Source of the DNA: JALYXS01 sp051003795
Lineage (GTDB): Bacteria; Acidobacteriota; Terriglobia; Bryobacterales; Bryobacteraceae
Direction of reading: 5' to 3'
Length of the DNA stretch: 10,272 nucleotides
Assembly (NCBI GenBank): GCA_051003795.1
Contig: JBPCKZ010000120.1
Location: forward strand, 1 to 10,272
The notes below the pieces were generated by a model. The model had not been told where the DNA came from. It did not search any database and saw only the letters and a list, made by a program, of their open reading frames with translations. Position numbers and translations under genes: made by a program. How positions within the stretch are numbered: position 1 is the first letter of the stretch; each line of letters starts with the position of its first letter. Shown piece by piece: positions 5,397 through 10,272 of this stretch.

Positions 5397-6905
5397 ATGC
5401 GAATAACGACCAACCATCCCCTGGCCATCGTCTTTGTTGCGTACACCGTCGCATGCACTGGACTCGCGAATGCGCAAGGCCGCCCCATCGATTGGCCCAA
5501 CTACGGCGGCGACGCGCAGCGCACCGGCTGGGAAAAGAGCGACTCGCGAATTACAAAGGAAAACATCAAGGACTTCCGGCTGGTTCTGAAGCGGAAGCTC
5601 GACAACGGGCGAGGCGGCCCGTATTCGTTGACGCCCCCGGTGGTGATTGGAAATCTGATTTCCTACCGCGGATTTAAAGAACTGGCATTCGTCGCGGGCA
5701 GCTCGGGCAAGCTGTGGTCGATCGATGCGGATCTGGAGAGAATCTTTTGGGAAAAGCAAGTGGGCGCGCCGCCGTCGGGAGAATGTGCGGATCGCGTGAC
5801 CGCGATCCCGGCGTTGACGCCCCCGTTGAATTTCGCCGCCGGGCGCCCTCGGCCCGCTGCGGGAAACGCCCCCACGCGACCGCCTGGGCGAACCGGCGGG
5901 ACTGCCTTCGGCGCGCCTCGCCCCGTATTCGTGCTTGCGGCGGATGGCAAAATCCACCAGTTGAATAGTTCGACGGGCGAGGATGAGTTTCCTCCTCTAA
6001 ACTTTCTACCACCGAACGCGAAGGCCTCGAGTCTGACTCTTCACGATGGCGTCCTGTACACCACGACGAGTTCCGACTGCGGCGGCGCGCCGGCCGGAGT
6101 TTGGGCGATTGGCCTCGATGAGACCGATCCGAAGCCCGCCTCTTACCTTTTGAAAGGAGCGACCACCGGCGGACTCGGGGGTTTTGCCATCGGCGTGGAT
6201 GGGGCGGTATTTGTGCAAACGAAAGCGGGAAGCGTGGGAACGCTCATCGCGCTGACTCCCAAAGATCTAAAAGTGAAACAGTCTTTCACGGTCCCAGGCT
6301 TGGGCGCGTTTGACGGTTCGGTCACTCCCGTCGTTTTCGATTGGAAGGGCCGGGAGATGGTTGTTTCCGGCGGCAAGAATGGAAGCCTTTACCTGCTGGA
6401 CGGCCAAGCGCTCGGCGGGGGCGACCAAAAGACACCGCTGTATCAGACCGCCCCGCTATCCTCGAAAGGCGTTTGGGGCGGTTTATCGAGCTGGCAGGAT
6501 ACGGACGGCACCCGGTGGGTGCTGGCCCCGGTTTGGGGAGCGCTGAATTCCGATTTGAAATCGCTGCTCACGGATGGAGAAGCGCCGAACGGTTCGATTA
6601 TCGCGTTCAAGGTGGAAGAGCAGCAAGGCAAACCGCGCCTTACGCCGGTATGGGTCTCGCGCGACATGAGTTCGCCGGAACCGCCGGTGATCACGAGCGG
6701 CGTGCTATTCGCGCTCGCGGCCGGAGAGCGCACGCACGCGATTCTCCATGCGCTCGACGCGGCGACGGGCAAGGAAATGTACTCGACCGCGGACCAGGTG
6801 ACGGCTCCGGGCAACCTGACCGGATTGACCGTCGCGAACGGGCGCGTTTACTTCACGACGACCGACGGCACGCTTTACGCGTTTGGAATATTTCTCGAAC
6901 GCTAG
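5397..6905 (+). CDS. Secreted PQQ-binding-like beta-propeller protein, 502 aa (tandem paralogue)
   Basis: A clean signal peptide ends ANA-Q (cleavage after residue 26), followed by IDWPNYGGDAQRTGW, the same opening as the preceding protein. Repeats include KLWSIDADLERIFWEKQ (about 105-121), DGKIHQLNSSTGEDEFPP (183-200) and a final LHALDAATGKEMYSTADQ. The C-terminal half follows its neighbour closely (GSLYLLD, KTPLYQT, GVWGGLSSWQDTDGTRW, PVWVSRDM, VANGRVYF). Cys130 and Cys218 align with Cys128 and Cys200 of the first protein. The others of that protein (Cys316 and Cys342) are absent here. A Pro/Arg/Gly-rich insert occupies about residues 145-176 and is not in the paralogue. The start lies 6 bases after the upstream stop with no strong ribosome-binding site, suggesting translational coupling. 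The two proteins may work together in the envelope; partner and substrate are unknown. Confidence 0.9.
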   Translation: MRITTNHPLAIVFVAYTVACTGLANAQGRPIDWPNYGGDAQRTGWEKSDSRITKENIKDFRLVLKRKLDNGRGGPYSLTPPVVIGNLISYRGFKELAFVAGSSGKLWSIDADLERIFWEKQVGAPPSGECADRVTAIPALTPPLNFAAGRPRPAAGNAPTRPPGRTGGTAFGAPRPVFVLAADGKIHQLNSSTGEDEFPPLNFLPPNAKASSLTLHDGVLYTTTSSDCGGAPAGVWAIGLDETDPKPASYLLKGATTGGLGGFAIGVDGAVFVQTKAGSVGTLIALTPKDLKVKQSFTVPGLGAFDGSVTPVVFDWKGREMVVSGGKNGSLYLLDGQALGGGDQKTPLYQTAPLSSKGVWGGLSSWQDTDGTRWVLAPVWGALNSDLKSLLTDGEAPNGSIIAFKVEEQQGKPRLTPVWVSRDMSSPEPPVITSGVLFALAAGERTHAILHALDAATGKEMYSTADQVTAPGNLTGLTVANGRVYFTTTDGTLYAFGIFLER

Positions 6906-6969
6906 TCCCGGAAAATATCGCTCCTTCCGCAAACTGGCCAATTTCTTCGCCTCAAACACCACGATACGC

Positions 6970-7221
6970 GTCATACAGGCTTTCAATATCGATAAAAAGA
7001 TAGACGACGGGTTTCCCACAACCGGCAATGTTGAAGCTGTCTATCTCAATTCCCAAACCACCACTTCGCCAGCTCCCAATGCCGCCTCGGACAGCGCCAC
7101 GACATGCTACAACACCACGGGTCCGGCATATTCCATCAAGCAGAATGGAGGGGCTGGCCCCAACTGCGCCTCGTCGTTGACGGGCATCCTGCGTGGCGGT
7201 AGGGTGGGGAGAAGGAAATAA
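6970..7221 (+). pseudogene. C-terminal fragment of a type IV pilin-like protein
   Basis: The frame reads FNIDKKIDDGFPTTGNVEAV and then TTCYNTTGPAYSI, ending with a second cysteine (GPNC) and a short tail to TAA at 7219-7221. A block of the type D-x-K-x-D-D-G-x-P-x-T-G, followed by two cysteines, is typical of the C-terminal D-region of type IV pilins and prepilin-type proteins. The needed N-terminal part (prepilin peptidase site, long hydrophobic helix) is missing: the frame is open upstream only into the end of the beta-propeller gene (ATG 6883). No start signal lies in 6906-6970. It is therefore most likely a stranded gene tail left by a rearrangement, possibly at the duplication boundary. 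The family call is from pattern memory. Confidence 0.5.
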
Positions 7222-7225
7222 GAGC

Positions 7226-7229
7226 GAGG
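7226..7229 (+). promoter_or_regulatory. Ribosome-binding site deciding a GTG start
   Basis: GAGG lies 6 bases before GTG 7236. It is the best Shine-Dalgarno match of the window's small genes and supports GTG as the start of the antitoxin. Confidence 0.55.
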
Positions 7230-7235
7230 TATCCC

Positions 7236-7495
7236 GTGACGATCACCGTTGACATCCGACCCGAGGTTCAGGCCGAGCTCGCCAGACAGGCTGCCGCCCG
7301 TGGTCGCGCACTTGAGGCGCATGCCGCCAGTCTGCTTGAGGAAGCCGCGCATGTACCCCCGGAACAAATGCCCCGACGCACCGGTCAGGAATTAATCGAC
7401 GCATGCGCCAGGGTGCGGGGTTTGCTCACGGATGATGAGGATGACACGCTTTTTAGCCGAAATCTCTCCTTGCTCGCCCGGTCGATCTCGAATGA
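7236..7495 (+). pseudogene. VapB/FitA-like antitoxin, frameshifted near its end
   Basis: The first 78 residues look like a normal ribbon-helix-helix antitoxin: MTITVDIRPEVQAELARQAA, ASLLEEAAHVP, then a toxin-binding tail with DDEDDTLFSRNLS. After codon 78 the ending ARPVDLE-stop, usual for this type, appears one frame away (7472-7495). One base is missing near 7471/7472. The ancestral stop TGA (7493-7495) overlaps the vapC ATG as ATGA. As sequenced, the antitoxin frame instead runs on to 7604, adding about 44 unrelated residues across the toxin gene. The protein would bind the PIN toxin and the operon promoter. The DNA-binding half is untouched, so partial function is possible. A sequencing error is the main alternative. 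Confidence 0.7.
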
Positions 7496-7919
7496 AAGGC
7501 TTCATGCTGGATACCAACGTTCCATCCGAGTTGGTACGGTCCCAGCCAGAGCCAAAGGTCAAAACGCGGGTTGCCGCGCAGGGCCTCAACACGTTGTTCA
7601 TTAGCTCCGTCAGTTTCGGGGAACTTCGCAAAGGGATCATGCTGCGGTCGCCGGGGAAGCGTCGAGACGAACTCGAAGTTTGGATTGAAACCGATCTATC
7701 GATCCTGTTTTCTGGCCGCATCCTGTCAGTCACACGATCCATTGCCGAGCGATGGGGTGTGCTCGATGCGACAAGGCAACTTGCTGGGCGGCCACTCAAC
7801 ATCGCCGATGGCTTGATTGCGGAACAGCCCTTGAGCATGACTTTACTGTCGCCACGCGCAATGTAAAAGACTTCGCCGATCTCGGCGTCGTTCCTCTCAA
7901 CCCTTGGGATACCGCATGA
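7492..7919 (+). pseudogene. VapC/FitB-like PIN toxin, frameshifted near its end
   Basis: The sequence from ATG 7492 is a PIN ribonuclease: MKGFMLDTNVPSELVRSQPE with the first catalytic Asp (D7), SFGELRKG with E44, VTRSIAERWGVLDATRQLAG and RPLNIADGLIA with D106. After residue 110 the proper ending ALEHDFTVATRNVKDF and LNPWD is found one frame away (7827-7919); a base is missing between 7822 and 7823. As sequenced, the frame ends at 7866 with unrelated residues and lacks the last strand and the T-R-N-x-x-D block containing the fourth active-site position. The restored stop TGA (7917-7919) overlaps the recombinase ATG at 7916. An upstream in-frame ATG at 7432 was rejected because the family start is MKGF-LDTN. 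The toxin is likely dead unless this is an error. Confidence 0.75.
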
Positions 7920-8887
7920 AGGCCGCTCAGTCGGTCGTTCTCTCCGTCACGGTCGCCGACGGCCTTCCGGCGCTGATCGCCGGGGAAGGGGATCGCGCTG
8001 TGCTGCGCGTTCTCGAAATCTTCACCGTCACTATCCACAACAAGAACACGCGGGCGGCATATGCGCGGGCGGCGGCAGATTTTCTGCGCTGGTGCGAAGG
8101 GCAGGGGATTGGCGCGCTCGGCCATGTCCAGCCGGTACACGTGGCCGCGTATGTCGAGCAATTGCAGGGCAAGCGGTCGGAACCGACGGTCAAGCAGCAT
8201 CTGGCCTGTATCCGGATGCTGTTCGACTGGCTCGTCACGGGGCAGGTGATGCCGACGAACCCGGCGCATTCCGTCCGGGGGCCGCGACATTCGGTAAGCA
8301 AGGGTTCAACGCCGGTTCTGTCCTCCGAAGAAGCAACTGCGTTGCTTACCGGGATGGATATTTCAACCGTCGCGGGTCTGCGCGATCGCGCCATCATCGC
8401 CGTGATGACATACGCATTCGCCCGCGTCGGGGCGGTCGTCGCGCTCACCGTCGAGGATTACTTCCCGCAGAAAAAGCGGCTGGTGGCTGCGCCTCCACGA
8501 AAAAACGGTAAGCTCAACGAAATGCCGTGCCACAACAAGCTCGAAGAATATCTCGACGCTTACATCAAGGCTGCGGGTGTCGCGGATGATCGCAAGGGGC
8601 CGCTGTTCCGCTCTGCGGTCGGCAAGACTAGAACACTTGGGCCGGGGGCAATGTCGCGTATCGATGTCTGGCGCATGGTGCGCCGCCGCGCTGCCGATGC
8701 GGGAATAGCAACGGCGATCGGCTGCCACACTTTCCGCGCCGCCGGGATTACGGACTACCTCACGAACGGCGGGCGGATCGAGGTCGCGCAGCGCATGGCC
8801 GGACACTCAAACACCAAAACCGCCGGGCTGTATGACCGGCGCAATGATGACATCAGCGTGGGGGAAGTGGAGAGGACCAGGATTTGA
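7916..8887 (+). CDS. Tyrosine recombinase (phage integrase family), 323 aa
   Basis: The N-terminal part (residues about 35-125) is a SAM-like core-binding domain (NTRAAYARAAADFLRWCEGQ, ACIRMLFDWLVTGQVMPTNP). The catalytic domain keeps every expected residue: Arg170 (AFARVGAVVALTVEDY), a lysine at 196 or 199 (PRKNGK), His281 and Arg284 (HTFRAAGITDYL), His297 (AGHSNTKTAGLYDRR) and the nucleophile Tyr306. The enzyme cuts and rejoins DNA at specific sites and could mobilise this segment. ATG 7916 is preferred over TTG 7904 because it overlaps the original vapC stop as ATGA; no good ribosome-binding site is present, so translation probably depended on vapC. Coupling to a toxin-antitoxin pair is notable. 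No attachment sites were recognised. Confidence 0.9.
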   Translation: MKAAQSVVLSVTVADGLPALIAGEGDRAVLRVLEIFTVTIHNKNTRAAYARAAADFLRWCEGQGIGALGHVQPVHVAAYVEQLQGKRSEPTVKQHLACIRMLFDWLVTGQVMPTNPAHSVRGPRHSVSKGSTPVLSSEEATALLTGMDISTVAGLRDRAIIAVMTYAFARVGAVVALTVEDYFPQKKRLVAAPPRKNGKLNEMPCHNKLEEYLDAYIKAAGVADDRKGPLFRSAVGKTRTLGPGAMSRIDVWRMVRRRAADAGIATAIGCHTFRAAGITDYLTNGGRIEVAQRMAGHSNTKTAGLYDRRNDDISVGEVERTRI

Positions 8888-8893
8888 CCTTAA

Positions 8894-9483
8894 ATGGTTC
8901 TCTCTACAAACGATAATCTCCTTGCAGATCCCCGAGTTTGGATATCTGAAATGGCCTTGCTCGTCGCTGCTTGCTCCGCGTTCTTTTCATGGCGGTCGGG
9001 ACGTAATGCTGCCCGTGCCCTTGCCGGTGAAAGACAGGAAATGCGACGCCAACCCCAATTAGGAATCTCTTTTTTTAACGGGTATCGCCGCCTAGTTTCA
9101 AAGAGGCAGCTCTTCGGCTTCCTTGTATCGGTGAGCAATCCGACTGACATAAACAACTCAGTTGCGCGCGCTGAACTCCAAATTACTACTCAACGGGAAA
9201 AGATGTGTCTGCGGTATTGAGGATACAGCACAATGCCACTTTAGGCGCGGACATTGGAAGCAATACGGTATGGGCTGAATCCGCATCCGTACTATCCCTG
9301 CCGCTGCGCATTGATGCTCACCAAACCGTTTCTGGATGGCTTTTATTTGCTTTGGAGAATGATGCTATCCACATGGGAACCGTTGATGCTCACTCCCTCG
9401 TACTGGAAGATACACACGGCGTCTCGAGCGCAGCCAACTCGATCATGGTGAGGGAGTGGACGGATGAAAGCAAAAAAAATTGA
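8894..9483 (+). pseudogene. Membrane-anchored protein of unknown function, frameshifted
   Basis: Frame one (8894-9220) has a single membrane segment near residues 17-34 (WISEMALLVAACSAFFSW), a basic helix (RSGRNAARALAGERQEMRRQ) and a soluble part with FLVSVSNPTDINNSVARAEL. It breaks after Leu-Gln-Ile. Reading on one frame away gives YSTGKDVSAVLRIQHNA, then LSLPLRIDAHQTVSGWLLFA and LVLEDTHG, ending at 9483. One base is missing between 9186 and 9187. The joined product would be 196 residues: an N-terminal anchor with a beta-rich domain facing one side of the membrane. Split as two ORFs, the second could start at GTG 9205, but it would lack an N-terminus that makes sense. The gene follows the recombinase by 6 bases and overlaps the next gene by 20. 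The family is not recognised. Confidence 0.6.
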
Positions 9484-9865
9484 AGTTCAGGTTCGCGATG
9501 TCCGTGAAACCCATCCCGTAAGAATGATTGCCGATGCCGCCATTAGCACACGCGGGCGACACGGCGGGCGACTGCTCCCGCTCCTTCTCCTCGATACCAC
9601 AGACCGGCCAGATATCGCCGAGTTCATTCGGCTTCATGAATTCTTCGGTGTCGGCGACGTAAAAGCGCAGTGGGGGAAGGTCGAAGCCACAGGACATGAC
9701 GGAACCGCTGCGCTGTTCCTAACGTTCATTCGTCCCATGGAACTCTTTATGGTGCTAGAATTCAATATCGCAAGGCAGGGCCTGTTGGTCGAGCAAACGT
9801 TGACCGGCCAAGGAATATATCTCGCCCGAGCCGAAGGCGGAGATGATCGCTTTTTTAGATCCTGA
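9464..9865 (+). CDS. Unrecognised small soluble protein, 133 aa
   Basis: I do not recognise this protein. It has no signal peptide or membrane segment. It opens MKAKKIEVQVRDV, followed by an Arg/Gly-rich stretch, a leucine run (LLPLLLLDTT), a helix IAEFIRLHEFF with GDVKAQWG, and a beta-rich end (ALFLTFIRPMELFMVLEFN, RQGLLVEQTLTGQGIYLA). The start is well supported: ATG 9464 has GGGAG about 7-12 bases upstream and the frame is intact to 9865. It overlaps the end of the membrane-anchored gene by 20 bases, so the two were once translated together and may act together. Its clean frame beside a broken partner suggests either a recent break upstream or independent use. Confidence 0.68.
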   Translation: MKAKKIEVQVRDVRETHPVRMIADAAISTRGRHGGRLLPLLLLDTTDRPDIAEFIRLHEFFGVGDVKAQWGKVEATGHDGTAALFLTFIRPMELFMVLEFNIARQGLLVEQTLTGQGIYLARAEGGDDRFFRS

Positions 9866-9903
9866 CCGTCCAAGGGTGCTCGTAGAAGTGCCTGACACAG
9901 GGT

Positions 9904-10165
9904 TCAGAAATACTTGAGACACCATTTTTCACACGCATGTTGCGCGAGATTTTCGCAACAGGGGAATGGGCCGTTCTGAATCGCGACAAGCAGCGCGTTC
10001 AGTGATCGAGGAATTGCGAAAGTTCGGAAACCTGAAGATGCTTGATATCCATGAATAAACAACGCTTCTGCCCGTTCTCTTGCAAACTCATTTTGCACTA
10101 GACATTTGCAACACGTCAAAGCCCTTGTTTACAGGCCTTCCGTCAATGATGCAAAACTTACCCAT
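9904..10165 (-). pseudogene. Possible decayed minus-strand gene at the right edge
   Basis: On the minus strand, ATG at 10165 reads MGKFCIIDGRPVNKGFDVLQ and stops at 10088 after 25 residues. One frame away the reading continues as EFARERAEALFIHGYQASSG and SLNALLVAIQNG to a stop at 9904. Both parts look like protein, and the join at about 10088-10092 suggests one extra base. I do not recognise it, and the codon pattern is only mildly coding-like, so chance cannot be excluded. The rest of 9866-10272 shows no plus-strand gene. A perfect 7-bp stem (TGTTGCG/CGCAACA, 9938-9960) lies within it without a T tract. Confidence 0.28.
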
Positions 10166-10272
10166 TCTGAGACAGGTGAAGGCGGTTCGCGCCGGATGAT
10201 CGAATCCAGACCGTCGATATTCGGAATGTTATGACCGACCCCCTCCACGCACCCTACTCGTTCCGTGGCGGC

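Noticed and set aside
4784..5677. 297-codon plus-strand ORF crossing both propeller genes
   Set aside because: It is a shadow frame, rich in Arg/Gly as expected for a wrong frame of GC-rich DNA, and crosses the stop/start junction of two real genes.
5271..5957. 228-codon minus-strand ORF
   Set aside because: It lies antisense to the two propeller genes and has no recognisable domain.
7796..8448. Minus-strand ORFs of 164 and 173 codons
   Set aside because: They lie opposite a complete tyrosine recombinase with all catalytic residues.
9938..9960. Perfect 7-bp stem TGTTGCG/CGCAACA
   Set aside because: There is no T tract on either strand and it falls inside a possible minus-strand reading frame; it is likely chance.

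Overview
The window looks like a gene-poor, much-rearranged accessory region of a large, GC-rich soil-type bacterial genome. Two tandem secreted PQQ-type beta-propeller proteins, a UPF0175/DUF3368 toxin-antitoxin pair and a stray type IV pilin tail suggest an Acidobacteriota (Solibacter/Bryobacter-like) host. That assignment is an inference from gene content, not from a marker gene.

Layout. Positions 1-504 hold a decayed copy of the junction seen intact at about 3394-3932: a broken DUF3368 PIN toxin followed by the promoter and first codons of the beta-propeller gene. Positions 505-1923 hold a repeat, a possible IS-end remnant and an unrecognised helical module (754-1667, either two overlapping genes or one frameshifted gene). 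Next come a pyridoxamine-oxidase-fold flavoprotein (1924-2340) and a poorly coding stretch (2341-3028). Positions 3029-3714 carry the UPF0175 antitoxin and the DUF3368 toxin, which lacks an N-terminal segment. The two beta-propeller genes (3840-5390 and 5397-6905) are 6 bases apart and form the best-preserved part of the window. A pilin C-terminal fragment (about 6970-7221) abuts them.

From 7236 there is a chain of vapB-like antitoxin, vapC-like PIN toxin and tyrosine recombinase. The original stops and starts overlap as ATGA at both junctions, but single-base losses have broken both vapB and vapC while the recombinase remains intact with its full catalytic set. Downstream are a frameshifted membrane-anchored protein (8894-9483), an intact unknown gene overlapping it (9464-9865), and a weak minus-strand coding trace at the right edge.

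The recurring theme is decay around an intact core. Several genes outside 3.0-6.9 kb carry single-base frameshifts, whereas the beta-propeller genes and the recombinase do not. No rRNA, tRNA or CRISPR array was seen. No clearly novel system is proven. The best candidates for a second look are the 754-1667 module with its neighbouring 17-bp repeats, and the recombinase-coupled toxin-antitoxin chain.
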